A stretch of DNA of 64,000 nt from Brachionus manjavacas (lineage: Eukaryota; Rotifera; Eurotatoria; Ploima; Brachionidae): the NCBI GenBank assembly GCA_019054805.1, contig JAHQIY010000005.1:541501-605500 (forward strand), in the 5' to 3' direction. The notes beneath the pieces were generated by a model. It saw only the letters and a list, made by a program, of their open reading frames with translations. It searched no databases and was not told the DNA's origin. The first letter of the stretch is position 1, and each line of letters starts with the position of its first letter. Positions 1 through 11,943 of the stretch are shown here, one piece after another. The position numbers and the translations under genes are program-made.

Positions 1-102
1 ATGCATTCACAATTTTCAAATTTAAAAAAAATGTAAAATTACATATTAACTCTGGGTGAAAAAATATTAAGATCAAATTTTGAATTAGAATTTTTGCCAA
101 AA

Positions 103-1061
103 ATGAACCGCTTATTTGCTATGGGCTCTAGGGTCACCCAACAAGTCTTGAAAAATAAAGACAGCTATAAAAATCTTCAATTTCAATCATGTGAGCTATT
201 TATCTTCTTTTAAACTAAATTTTTATCATAATTTTTTTTGAGTAAGAAACGCTTTTATTCAAACACAAGATACACCGAATCCAAACAGTTTAAAGTTTTT
301 ACCAAATGAGAAAGTGCTCGACGAAGGCAAAACAAGATATTTTCCGACTCGAGATTCGGCCAAAGTTTCTCCTTTAGCTAGGTATTTTTTAAAACAAAAA
401 AATTACTAAAAATTTTGATTCAGTAATTTTTTTATCTTTATAGAGAGCTTTTCCGAATAGAAGGAGTAAAAAGCGTCATGTTGGGATCTGATTTTATTAC
501 TGTGACCAAAGACGATGATGATGTTTCGGACTGGAAATCTCTAAGACCAGAAATATTTGCTATCATAATGGATCACTTTGCAATGAATCTTCCAATTATA
601 AATGAAGAACTGGACAAAATGGTGAATGATGATGGCCAAACTGAATCGGATCATATGCCCACTGATGAAAATTTAAATGAAGAAGATCGACAAACAGTTG
701 AATTAATTAAAGAATTGCTGGATACCAGGATTAGACCAACTGTCCAAGAGGATGGCGGTGATGTAGTTTTTGTTGTAAGTAGAAGTTAAAAAAATTTTTT
801 GATAAATTTTTTTTAATTCTTGAAAAACAGGGTTATGAAGATGGCATTGTTAAACTTAAACTTCAAGGATCATGTTCAAGCTGTCCAAGTTCAATTGTCA
901 CCTTGAAATCTGGTATTCAAAACATGTTACAATTTTACATACCTGAAATACAAGGTGTTGAAGAGGCCAAAACTGAGGTTGATGAAATAGCTGAAAAAGA
1001 GTTCCAAGAAATGGAAAAAAAGATCGAACAAAAAAATGATACCGATAAGCCTTCTCAATGA
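103..1061 (+). CDS. NFU1: NFU1-like mitochondrial iron-sulfur cluster scaffold
   Basis: Four exons can be placed by GT-AG junctions with consistent phase: 103-190, 243-381, 444-774 and 831-1061, giving 262 aa, close to the usual animal length. The protein has a short N-terminal presequence-like stretch, then the Nfu N-terminal domain beginning [15 protein letters not shown]. An acidic linker follows, and then the C-terminal NifU-like domain with [20 protein letters not shown] and the cluster-binding pair Cys201-x-x-Cys204 (GSCSSCPSS). The family delivers 4Fe-4S clusters to mitochondrial enzymes such as lipoate synthase and complex I/II assembly clients; this role is family knowledge. The start at 103 is chosen because it opens the frame that splices cleanly into the conserved domain. 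All introns are 52-62 bp. An AATAAA-rich stretch follows the stop within about 30 bp. No damage is visible. Confidence 0.95.
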
Positions 1062-3198
1062 TAAAAACGAATTTTTTATTTAAAATAAAATATTATTTAG
1101 TTGATTTTTTAATAAATTTGAAAAGGCTTCATTTTTTAAGAATGACTATTAAACTAGTCAACAAAAAAATTAAAAATTGTGCATCCTTTAAAAATTGTCA
1201 TTATAGTTTAACTTTTTTTGAGATTTACACCAATTTTTTTGTTCTTTCCTTTTTAGACAAATCTTGCAAAAAAATGTTTTTTATCTTGCCTAAAGCATTT
1301 ACGTTCATCCACGTGAAATAATCATTTCAAATCTATCAAATAATCAAAAAATTTTTAAAGTGTTATTAAAAAATTCAAGTTCATAGTGCGATCATGATTT
1401 TTAAAATGACCAAGTATCTCGGTAGCAAAAAGATTTGTCATAAAACAAATAGGATCCTTTTTTTCTTTATTAGGTCTTTGCAAGAAGCACCTTAAAAATA
1501 ATTCTCATTTTAATCATAATTTGTAATATATTTCAAATCATTTAAAAATTTTAAACTAAATTAAAAAAAAAACTCAATTTTCAATCGAATAGCTTGATAA
1601 ATTTAAATTTTTGAATTATTGATAATTAATGATTAAAAATATGATTAAAAAAAAGTTTGTTATTCTGTAAGAATTATTTTTTCTTATTTAATCACCAATT
1701 TAACTAGATAATTCTAATTTTTCTTTAATCAATTAAGATAGTGAATTATTCATTAAACAAAAAATAATTGTAAGAAAAAAAATAATTCAAATGAAATTAT
1801 TTTTTGAAATCATATTATTAGAATAATATTCATTATTCATATTGAAAATAATTATTTAAAACATTAAATAAACATCCCAGCTATTTTTTCTTTTTCGTTC
1901 ATTGAATCGAGTTCGTTAGGATACAAATAATTTTTTTTTTAATTTTTAAACATTATCCTCTTCATCACTTAGTCGTTTAAGCAGCCATTTGAGTCGAATT
2001 CAGGATGATTTTTCAAATAGGTGGCTAATTAAATAATATAATATAAAAAATATATAAAATTAAAAGAGAATAAGAAACCTCTCGACACATAAGTATTTTT
2101 AGAGCAAATAATAATAGTTGGAAAAATTAAAAAAATTAAAACTATTTCATAGAACCAGAAATTAAGTTATAAAATAATAAATCGAGTAAAATAAAATTAT
2201 ACTTGGATTTTGTCATATTCTATCTATCGGAAAATATACCAAACTTATACATTGATGTTCCGTTGTTTGTTTTTTACAGCATTTCACAAAAAAATTGTAA
2301 ATTTTTTTGTGAAATGCTGTCCAGTTTTTACGTAAAATTTGGAATGAATCAAAACATAAAAACGTAGAATTTAATTAAATTAACGTAGATACTAATAAAA
2401 AATAAGGAAATTTTTTAAGAAAATGAAATAAAATTAGTAAATTATTTTTATAATTTAGAATAAAGAGAAATTAATTAATTAAGCTAATCAATTGACATCC
2501 ATCAATTGTCTATATAATTGATTTTCTACATTTAAAAATATTTGTTTTGGCTTTCTATGTTGTTTCTATATGAATTGATTATGTAAGTTTTTTTTTTTAA
2601 TTCTATTTTTTGATACAAACCGGTAAAATTAGGTAAATTTTTAACATTTTACGAAAATTGTTGTAAAAACAAAATAGAAACACCCTTTTTTAAATATAAA
2701 AATCATTTTTCAGCTTTTCTATGGCACTTTGAGTTTAATTAAATAAATAAGATAAAAAATATCTAAAAAAATTAAGAGCTTTTGTGTCTTTTTTGTTCAT
2801 TGGTTTAGTAACCTAATATTTTTTTTTTAAAAATAGATTTATTTTTAATTTAAAAAAAATCTTAATCATATAATAAATCAAAACGAATTTCATTAAATTT
2901 ACATTTTTTAATTAACTCGCTCAAAAAAGACCAAAGGTCTTAAATTCTTTGGATATTTAAGTAAAAAAAAAAAAAAGTAACATCACTGTAATTTTACTTA
3001 AAATGTTTTAGGCTTTAGTACGGGCTCATTTTGTTAGCTGAAGATGTCCGACAAACTTTTCTGAACATTTTTTCCTAATTTTAATTTAAAAAGAAGGATT
3101 TATAGATATTTGGTTAAATTTTTCTTAATTTTAAATTTTCAGATTAAAAAAAAAATAGTAAAGAATTTTTGTGAATTCATGATTTTTGTATTTTAGAA
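1062..3198. other. Intergenic AT-rich region between NFU1 and WASHC5
   Basis: No coding region is supported; the only sizeable open frame (1058-1321) has random AT-rich composition. The stretch holds homopolymer runs and one perfect 45-bp hairpin (2276-2320, listed separately). A pyrimidine-rich tract ending in AG (about 3186-3196) lies just before the WASHC5 start and may be a trans-splice or 5'UTR acceptor. Confidence 0.6.
2276..2320. repeat. Perfect 19-bp-arm hairpin
   Basis: The left arm ACAGCATTTCACAAAAAAA is followed by a 7-nt loop (TTGTAAA) and an exact reverse complement of the arm. It could be a miniature inverted-repeat element or a structured transcript. No target-site duplication is evident next to it. 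Confidence 0.75.
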
Positions 3199-6100
3199 AT
3201 GGCAGCTGATTTTTTGGCTGAAAATAATCTGTGTGGCCAGGCTCTTTTGCGTTTAGTTGCCAGAGGAAATGCAACAATAGCTGAATTGTTCCGTCTGAGT
3301 GATTACATTCCCAAATCATTTCGTCAAACAGCCAACAATAAATACAATGACATAATTTTCGACTTCAACTATCTATCTAACCAAGTCTACTATGACACAT
3401 TGATCCAGTCCAAGCCAGAGCTTCAAACGCTGGATGACGAATTTAAAGTTAATCATTTAGAAATTTTAACTCGGTTCTATCTAGCCTTTGAAAGCATTCA
3501 CAAATATGTCACTGATTTGAACAGGTTTTTGGAGGACCTTGAAGAAGGCATTTACATTCAGCAAAATGTGGACACTGTTTTGTTCAACCAAGATGGTAAG
3601 CAACTTTTAAGTGAATCGGTGTACATTTACGGCCTAATGCTGCTGATTAGCGACATGAAGTTTGAGGGAAGTGTGCGGGAAAAACTGCTAATCGCCTATG
3701 TCAGATACAGCAACCAAAAATCCTACATGGACTCGAACATAGACGATGTGTGCAAACTGCTTCGAAGCACAGGCTACTCTTCCAGCAGACCAAAGCCTCA
3801 AAGCTATCCTGAGTCGTTCTTTGGCCGCATCAAAATAAACCCCAACATTCTAAGCCAAATAATCGGCCGTTTGCGCACAGACGACCTGTACAATCAAATG
3901 AACGCATTTCCTTTGCCAGAGCACCGAAGCCATGCGCTCTCCAACCAAGCGTCCATGCTCTACATTCTGCTTTTTTTCAGAGCTGACATTCTAAACAATG
4001 AACAGGCCGTGATGAGAGAAATTGTGGACAAATTTTTTCCGGACAATTGGATCCTGAGCATTTACATGGGCAGCATTCAAGTGAACTTGGCCGAGTCATG
4101 GGACTCTTATAAAGCGGCCCGTAGCGCTCTGGCAAACACTCTAAACACTGCCAACATCAAACAACAATCAGTGTACCACATGAACAAAATAAATGAGTGC
4201 ATCAAAGAAGTGAATGAGACTTTGAATGAAGGGTTTTTGACCCAGGACTATCTGTTGACCAGTCTGAACAAAATTCTTAATCTGCTTCGAAAATCAAATG
4301 TGACTCTAAAGTGGTCAATGTTGCACACCAGCCCGCTAAGTCCATTTGCCGAGGCAAACAAAAAATTAAAATTTAGCCGAGATCAAGTGCTGAGAGACTT
4401 TCAGTATGAGCCGATGAAAATTTTAAATCTGCTTCTTAATTTGTCACAATTGGAATTCAATGTCAGAAATTGCTACAAGTCTATGATTGAACAAAAGCAA
4501 ACTCAGTGGGAATTGCTGAAAAAAGAAGCCAAAGAGCGCACACAGGAGCTTTCTGAGGTGTTTTCGGGCCAGAAGCCGCTGACACGCATTGCCAAAAATG
4601 AAAATTTACAAAAGTGGTTTTTGATGATTTCGAACAAAATAGACGCTTTGAACTACGAGGCCTCGGGCGCTACCAGCACTGGCAGAGACATTACTCAAAT
4701 TGTAAACGCCATTCAAGAAGTTCTTAATTTTCACGAGATTGACAAAAATTTACAAGTGAAACAGTTTATTCAGGATACGGCAAATTTTTTACTCCAAATG
4801 ATAAATACGTCAAACATCAAAGAGGACGCTCTTATCCAAATACAGATAATATCAGATTTGTCTTATGCCTTAGAACTGATCGACAATTTTACCAACGAAA
4901 TGCAAAATTTGATCAAAAATAAGCCCAATCTTGTTATCAAGCTTCGAGCCACTTTTTTGAAGCTTGGCTACGCTCTTGATCTTCCTCTACTCCGAATTAC
5001 CCAAGCCAATAGTTCCGACTTTGGAAGTGTAACTCAATACTATTCTCTTGAGCTTGTTTCCTATGTCCGCAAGGTTCTCCAGATCATTCCCATTTCCATG
5101 TTCAATTTGTTGGCCAAAATTGTTTCAATTCAGACAAATAAACTAAAAGAAGTACCAACTCTTCTTGATAAAGATAAATTAAAGGACTATTCACAATTGG
5201 ACTACAGATACGAAATTAGTAAATTGACTTATTCGATTTCACTCTACACTCAAGGTAAAATTTTGATTAAAACATTTGTTTTTTCCAGACTTGTTTTTAA
5301 GTCATAGTTTTAAGTCTAAGCCAGAAAAATTTAAGTCAAAGTTATTACTTGCACAAAAATTTTTTTTTTTATTAACAAACACAAAAATCAAAAAAATGTT
5401 AAAAAATTAAATTCTATTCCTTTAAGAAATGTATCGCCTATTTATAAATGTGCGTATTCAGCGAAATATATTTTTTGTCTGAAGGCTGAACCCTATGGAT
5501 AAATGCAGATAACCCCGATCAATATAATTTTAAAATTATGGTTTATTTAGAAATTTATTTCATTAAAAAATTTTTTTAGGTAATTGACTTGACTTGACTT
5601 AAGACTTGTGACTTAAAAACAAGTCTGGTTTTTTCCTTAAAATTTTGTCGTCCTTCTTCCGTTTTTTTTTCATTAAATTAAACTAAATTAAGTAAATGTG
5701 CAAAGTTAAGCAAAAATGCAGTCGTTTTCTGAACTTTTTTTTTTAAAAAGCTTTTAGTAAAATAAAGTTGTTTCCTGTATTTTAAATTGATTTTTGATTC
5801 TATATCTCGAACTTTTTTACCTTTCTTATACGTATCAAGTTCTACTCTTTTTTAAAGATATTTTTGCATGAAAAAAAATTTTTTTCAAATAAATTACTTA
5901 ATCACTTTTTATGTGTCAAAAAAAATTATGAACTTTGTGATTCAATATTACACGGCATCGTAAAATTTCATACAAACTTTTACAAATTGCGAAAATAAAA
6001 TTCTTTTTCATTAATTTAAATTGACAAAATTGAGCTTTTCAAAATTTGATGATGAAACAACATGAAACAAAATATGTTTCACTAAATTCAACAAAAAAAG

Positions 6101-9100
6101 ATTATTTTTTATCAACAGGAAAATATTAATGAAAAAAAAATGAATTTATTTATTTTTTGTCTCTATGATCTATTCAAATCAGTTTTGGAATTTTTGTATG
6201 GAAATTCACAATGCCATATTACACTGTTTTTCGGCTTAAAAATGAACGTGACGAATTTAAACATGTCTTACCTCTAGCTATTCCCAGTCAAATCAATAAC
6301 TGAAAAAAATAGAAAAATTTTCGAAAAAAAACATCAAAGATGGCCAAATATTTCGAAAATTTTTCACAATTATTTTTCGAAAGCGATTCGTAGGGGAACT
6401 TAAAAATTCCATTATAAACTTAATTATTTTAATCTTTAGATAAGTTTTATAATGATTTATAAAAAAAATGTTTATTAAAATTTAAATTATTGATTTAAAA
6501 TTTTTAATTTGTTTATAAAAAAATACTAATATTTAAATAAAAATTCAGTTTATTTCTTTTCGGTTTCAGTCTTGCATTTCGAACAAATCCCACGTAGAAC
6601 TAGTTTGTACATTGATTCATTGAATCCAATGTTCTGATCAAACAAAAAATCTTTAAAAAAATATAATCAATGAAAATATTAGTTCCAAAAACTTTGAAAT
6701 TCTTACCTTTTGCAGCCTTTAGAGCTGGATTGTTCTGGTCCATTTTTGATCCTGTACTTTTAGCCCAAACATCAGCATCAGGAACAAGTGCTTTGGCCAT
6801 TACTCGAAATATTGATGTGCCACTTTGTTTCTGCTCAATCATTATTTTAATCCGATTAAACAAGTTTTTGTGCATATAGATTCCTTCGTAGCTATTGTGA
6901 ATAAGAATTTCTGTAGTGTTCGTACCAAATTTCCTTATCTCTTCAAACTCTTTTTCAGAGCCTACATATTTTAATATTTAAACGCACAATGGTAAAATAT
7001 TTTGTATGAATGAAGGATCTTAAATTTTAAAAGTGATAGAAAAAATATAAAGAAAGAAAATTAAATTAATTTTCTTTTCATTACTTAGCCTTATTTATCC
7101 TTTTTTTTTCTTATTATTTTATTTAACTTTATTTTTAATTTTTTTTATTTATTTTTATTCTGAAGAAGCATTAGCACGGTACAGATTTTCAAATAAATTA
7201 AAATAAAAAGAGAGAGAGCTAAAGCTCCTTCAGATTTAAAAATTAAATAAAACTTAAAAAATTAAAGCTTAAATAAAATAAGCTAAAATATGTCTTGTTC
7301 GATGATATTTTTTCAGAGTTGTTTAAAAGTTCCAAAATAAATTTTAAAAAAAGTCCGGACTTGGACTTGACTTGAGATTGGTGACTTTTAGACAACTCTG
7401 TTTTTTCAAAATATAAGAAGGAAAAGGCTGATCCTAACTTAAGAATCTATGGAAACAAAATCATAAGACAAAAAGAGACAAAATTTCTTGGCATAAAATT
7501 CGATTCTAAATTGAATTTTAATTCAATGATAGATGAAATCAAAGAACACTGTAATTCAAGACTCAATTTAAATAAGATTGCGTCGAATAAAAAATGGAGC
7601 CCAAATTATAAAACTCTAGGAAACCTTTATAAATCATTAGTTAGATCCATTTTTAATTATACCTAAATATATATCATGTCTAAATATATAAAATTCGTTC
7701 TCAGAAATTATAAATCGACATTAGAAAAAAAAAAGGATAAATAAACTGCAAGAAAAAACTTTTCTTATCTCTTAAATAAATTTAAGCTTTTCAAGCTAAG
7801 AGATAAATAAAATAATTAAGATAGCTTTTTTAAATAATTTGTGTTTTATCCGTTTTGTTAATTTTTCTTGTTCTGATAATTAGGAAATAAATTTTTAATT
7901 TTTTCCGGATTATTGTTCGGAAATTTCATAATCCGCGATCTTTTCCTTTAAAAACTTCATTGTCCAATTTATAAAGGTCTGACTGTAGCAACTTCTATAA
8001 AACGGCTTTTTTAGAATTTATTTAAATATTTCAACTCTTTTTTTTTAATTTTCTTGTTCAAATACTTTTTTAGAACTAGTATCGTCTATTGAATTAAATT
8101 CTCAGTGATATTCACCTAAAAGGTGGCTTTGATGATGTAAATAAGATCTTGTGTATAGTTTTAAATTAAAATAAATTGAACAAAAATATTTTCTTGATGA
8201 AAATTAAATTAAAGATTAAAAATAATACAAGATACCTTTTTAACCTAAAAAAAATCTCTAATTAAATTAATAGAATCAATAACCAAATTAATATCTAGTT
8301 GATGTTTAATTTTTGTCAGTTTGGCCCATAAAAATAAAATTATTTTTGCTAAAAAAAGTAAATCATTGAATGCTACAATTTTTTTAATAACTATTTTTCT
8401 TCTTTTATTTTAATTTTTTCAATAAAGGAAATAATTTTATTTTAAAAAATCATAGTTATAGACAATGAGAATATCAAAAAGTAAAAATCCTTTGTGAAAT
8501 TTATGTACTTTATGTTTTTATGGTAATTTTAATTTATTTTACCCTGCTCCTTTGTGTACTTTTTGAAAATTAATGGTTTTAATTAATTAATTAATTAATA
8601 GTTAAAACTGCTCCCAAGTAAATAAAGTAAAAGATGAAAATTTAAATCTCATTGTCGATCCTTGAAAAATCAATAAAAAAATTTTATTAGATATTGATTT
8701 AATAAAAAAAAACCAACTTAATTCCTATACTTTTTAAAAATCAAAATAAGCATAAAACTGCTATTAATGAACAAAAACAGAATTTTATAGTGTCCAAGTC
8801 ATTCAAGTCTTAAAAGTTTTAAAAAAAATTTTAAGATAAATTTGAATGTACAGAGATCTTTCCATATTTGTTTTTTACTCTAACTTTTTGGTTTTTAAAA
8901 AATTTATTCACAAAAATATTTAAGTAAAATTCATCTAAATTTTATCTAAATTTAAGTAAAATTGTTCTTTTGTTACTTTAAATATTTATCGAAATTTATT
9001 TTCGCTATATTTTCTTTTACTTCCAAGGTATTCTTCAAATGAAGTCGGCCAACTTGGGCTGTGTTACCATTGATTCCAAGCAGCTTCTAGAAGACGGCAT

Positions 9101-10591
9101 TAGAAAAGAACTGGTTAAACAAATAACAATGGCTTTGCACACGCAAATTCAATTTACGGGAAAAAACAGTCTTGAACTGATGAACAAACTTGAAAAACTT
9201 ACAGAACAAATTGACGGATTTAGACGCTCATTCGAATATATCCAAGATTATGTGAACATTTATGGATTAAGAATTTGGCAAGAGGAATTTTCTAGGATTA
9301 TCTACTTTCATGTTGAGCAAGAATGCAACAATTTCACCAAGAAAAAAATATTTGAATTTGAATCAATCTACCAGTCAAAGAATATACCAATACCGGTGTA
9401 TCCACCTTTGGCACCAAATGATCCCAGTGTTAATTTTATTGGCCGTTTAGCCAGAGAAATGCTCAGAATGACTGATCCAAAAATGACTTATTACTTGCCA
9501 AAAAAGAACGCCTGGTACGATTTAAAAACCAAAGAAGAAGTTATTAATTTAAGGCTGTTCAAAAAATTGGAACAAAGTCTTAACTCTTTTGGTCTGCATG
9601 GCATTGATAGATTGTTTTCGTTCATGATCACTAAAGACTTGCAGATTATTTACTACAATTTAAAACAGAACTCAAAAGCCATTGAAGAATCGTTCAAAAC
9701 ATGCATGTCTCAGATGCAACCACTGGACTCAAATTCAAGTATTCCTAGTTATTTAAAAAAATTGGAATAATTTTTTTTTAAAGGTTTAAATATAAAGTTT
9801 TATTCTTCAGTTTTTAATAAATTTCAAAAATTGTTCACATTTTTGCTGGACATATTTCTTCGAGTGGGCCAAATGCAACTGTTAAGAACAAAAATATGTT
9901 ATCAATTGAACAACGAAGCTAAATTCGATTCAAAACAGTTGCTTCACGCACTAAAGGCGTTCAACCAAGCGTTGTTATCAGAAGTTAACGCTCACTTCGA
10001 GGACCCAACCAATGCATATCCGGAAGAAGAAAATCCTCTAGTCTACGAACTTAATCCGTACTTGGAATGCGTTGGTTTATGTGAACCATTGAAAAAAATC
10101 TACATCAAGACAAATGAATGGGAACAAATTTCGTTTGTAATGGCCATGTTTACTCTTTCCCAACTGAACAAACTGCCAGTCATAAAACTAACTGGTAAAT
10201 TTTTTAAATCAGATCTGGAGACAGTTGTTTTTATTTTTTTTCAGTTCCAATTTTCAAAGGCAGTTCTACAGCAATGAGTACATCAGCAACCAATGTTCCA
10301 ATGATTAATGTTGCACTAACAAATTCTGTGTGTATGATCACAGGTGTTATAACTTTGCTAAAACAATTCAATCCAGATTACCGCAATCAATTTGTTTCCA
10401 TTTTGTCACAATATGTTCGATCGGCCATAGCCTTGAGTGCGAGTCAAAGATTGACCGATTTGCCGGTCGATAATGCAAAAGTTTTAAATTTTTTGGAAGA
10501 TTTTATGGATTTTAGCGGTTTGGAAAGAAAAATTTTGGAAGTTTATCTGCCACGATATGTCATTGACCAAGTTCATTCCATTATTTCGTAA
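3199..10591 (+). CDS. WASHC5: WASH complex subunit 5 (strumpellin)
   Basis: Four exons join in phase: 3199-5254, 9028-9738, 9811-10194 and 10245-10591, giving 1165 aa against about 1159 in human. The start MAADFLAENNLCGQALLRL matches the family N terminus. Further landmarks are RYEISKLTYSISLYTQG across the first junction, KQLLEDGIRKELVK, FEYIQDYVNIYGL, FIGRLAREMLRMTDPKM and VGQMQLLR. Strumpellin is the large helical scaffold of the WASH complex, which activates Arp2/3 on endosomes; that function is family knowledge. It has no enzymatic motif. Intron 1 is 3773 bp and full of mobile-element debris, while introns 2 and 3 are 72 and 50 bp. The start codon lies 2 nt downstream of a TTTTAG acceptor-like sequence. 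The reading frame is complete with no stops, so this is an intact gene. Confidence 0.96.
5286..5627. mobile_element. Non-autonomous hAT-type MITE with 8-bp TSD
   Basis: The terminal inverted repeat CAGACTTGTTTTTAAGTCA opens the element, and its exact complement closes it. The element is 342 bp. It is flanked on both sides by the same 8 bp, GTTTTTTC (5278-5285 and 5628-5635). An 8-bp duplication together with CAG-type termini is the hAT signature. There is no coding capacity. The interior holds repeated AAGTC/GACTT motifs. The flank is low in complexity, so the duplication is somewhat weaker evidence than its length suggests. Confidence 0.8.
6550..6961 (-). pseudogene. Antisense two-exon gene fragment, possibly BEN-domain-like
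   Basis: On the minus strand an AG acceptor at 6963-6962 opens an exon (6961-6707) with a good donor (AAAG|GTAAG). It joins in phase to a second exon (6650-6550) that ends in TAA. The conceptual peptide includes KSTGSKMDQNNPALKAA and then FNESMYKLVLRGICSKC. The pattern of a conserved helix, an ALK/ALD-type motif and a C-terminal IxxKC-like end resembles BEN domains, but this resemblance is weak and from memory. No start codon or upstream exons are visible, and it lies wholly inside WASHC5 intron 1. It may be a 5'-truncated copy or the tail of a nested gene. The correct splice signals argue that it was once a real gene. Confidence 0.45.
7158..7234. repeat. Two facing solo 3' ends of LINE family A
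   Basis: A plus-oriented copy (7158-7200: TTCTGAAGAAGCATTAGCAC and GGTACAG, then an AAATAAATT tail) faces a minus-oriented copy (GAGCTAAAGCTCCTTCAGA, about 7215-7234). They share the A-rich tail between them. The copies match the 3'-terminal motif seen downstream of the reverse-transcriptase fragment at 56645-57060. Confidence 0.65.
7314..7400. mobile_element. Short hAT-like inverted-repeat element
   Basis: The termini CAGAGTTGTTTAAAAGT and ACTTTTAGACAACTCTG form an imperfect inverted repeat. The interior carries AAGTCCGGACTT and GACTTGACTTGA motifs like those in the 5286-5627 element. Both flanks are T-rich and no clean 8-bp duplication can be claimed. Confidence 0.55.
7400..7666 (+). pseudogene. 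LINE reverse-transcriptase fragment (family A)
   Basis: One frame from about 7406 to the TAA at 7664-7666 reads through 86 codons. It includes ETKFLGIKFDSKLNF, then RLNLNKIASNKKWSPN and LGNLYKSLVRSIFNY. These are the typical post-catalytic thumb/connection motifs of non-LTR retrotransposons. The LYKSLVRSI segment matches [11 protein letters not shown] in the minus-strand fragment at 36985-37530, so both probably belong to one family. Both ends are truncated and there is no catalytic YADD motif here. Confidence 0.75.
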
Positions 10592-11040
10592 CATTTTAAA
10601 CTAGTCAGTTTTTTAGTCAGAAAGTTTTTTAATAAATTTTTTACAAGCTTTATTTTAAAGATTTTAAATTGATTCTGTAGATTTTTATTTACTTTACTTT
10701 AATACTAAAAACTGAAATATCAATTTAAATTAAATCATAAAAATTAAAAAAATCAAAATTACTTAAGTTTAATTAAAATAAGAATTAATATTGACAGTTT
10801 TATTTTATAAGGCTAATTAATAAAATAAAAATTACAATATAGATTATTTAGATTTAAAGTCAACTTTTTTTTTTTTAATTCTTATTCTAGTGATGAATTC
10901 CATCTGACCATTTAATAACAAAAATCTTCCAATTTTTTTTTAAAAATCAAATTTTAATGATTTTGGTAATTTTAAAGCTGATACATTATCGTTTGATTTT
11001 TTTTCAGGTTCTAAAAAAATGTATCAATGTTATTGACACT

Positions 11041-11093
11041 TATTTATTTATTTGCTTGTTTATCTGTGTTGAGCTAAAGCTCCTTCAGAATTA
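11041..11093 (-). repeat. Solo LINE family-A 3' end
   Basis: On the minus strand it reads TTCTGAAGGAGCTTTAGCTC, then an ACAGATAAACAAG-like segment and an AAATAAATA tail. The core contains the GAGC-TTTA-GCTC hairpin typical of this family. Confidence 0.7.
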
Positions 11094-11502
11094 TTTTTTT
11101 CTTTTTCTTATTTTGTTTCAGCCTTGAATAGAATAAGTCTCAGCGAAAGTAATTACACATTGGAATAGTTCGCATCTTTCCTTTGAGTGAGATAGAAAAA
11201 AACGGATAATTGATCAAAAAAATTTATTTATTTTATTTTATATGAATTAAAAATCGAAAAAAGATAAAACGAAAAAGAAAAAAATTAAATAATTAAAATG
11301 ATGCAAAATAAATTCAAGAATTTGTCAATCAAAAAAACCTTAAGGTATTTTTTTCCTCTTCATATGACGCAACCTCCGGACATTCAAATCAAAATAATTG
11401 CATAAAATAATTGAAATGGCTAATAGTTGAAAAAGAGTCTGAATCAACTATAATTTTGTGTTTGTTCCTCCTGAAATAAAATTTAATTTTTTCTTTTAAA
11501 TT

Positions 11503-11545
11503 CATTATTTGCTTATCTGTACCGAGTTAAAGCTACTTCAGAATA
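11503..11545 (-). repeat. Solo LINE family-A 3' end
   Basis: The minus strand reads TTCTGAAGTAGCTTTAACTC, then GGTACAGATAAGC, followed by a short A/T tail. It is a diverged copy of the same 3'-terminal motif. Confidence 0.65.
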
Positions 11546-11885
11546 AAAAAAAATAAAGTTAAATAAAATTTAATTATTCAATATTTTTTCTTTCTAAATA
11601 AATTAAAATTTTGCTATTTGTTTTTTTTATCTTTTTAAAATGCTTCATTATACCTGTCTCGTTAAATTTTTAGAAAATTTTTTAGTTTAGTTTTCCCCAG
11701 ATATTGCTAAAAAAAAAGTTGATTCGAAAGAATAAAACATTTTCTTTGGGAAAGAGTAATTAGGGGAGATTAGAATAGTTTAAGACTCTTCGCTTGAAGA
11801 ATTTTCTTCTCAATTACTTTGAATTAAAATAAATTCCGTAAATGATCAATTTTATATTTTCAGTTTATATACTATTAATAATAAA

Positions 11886-11943
11886 GAGCTACAGCAAGCG
11901 AGCTTGCGGAGATGGCTTACTCGGAAGCCATCTATGGTAGCTA
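11886..11943. other. GC-rich sequence predicted to fold as a three-way junction
   Basis: The outer stem pairs AGCTAC (11887-11892) with GTAGCT (11937-11942). Inside are hairpin GCAAG-CGAG-CTTGC (11894-11907) and hairpin GATGGCTT-ACTCGG-AAGCCATC (11911?-11932, an 8-bp perfect stem with a 6-nt loop). The spot is clearly richer in GC than its surroundings. It does not match a tRNA or a hammerhead core. The identity is unknown. Confidence 0.4.

Larger units (their letters stand above)
5255..9027 (+). other. WASHC5 intron 1 (transposon-rich)
   Basis: The intron starts CAAG|GTAAAA and ends TTCCAAG|GTATTC, with phase 1 on both sides. It carries a hAT-type MITE 31 bp inside the donor, an antisense two-exon gene fragment (6550-6961), a second short hAT-like inverted-repeat element (7314-7400), a LINE reverse-transcriptase fragment (7406-7666) and two facing solo LINE 3' ends (7158-7234). 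The remainder is AT-rich with no supported genes. Confidence 0.9.

Noticed and set aside
8576..8600. TTAATTAATTAATTAATTAA tract as an element terminus
   Set aside because: It is a simple repeat without partner or inverted arms.
11886..11943. Interpretation of the three-way junction as a tRNA or hammerhead ribozyme
   Set aside because: There is no T-loop/anticodon arrangement and no CUGAUGA or GAAA core.
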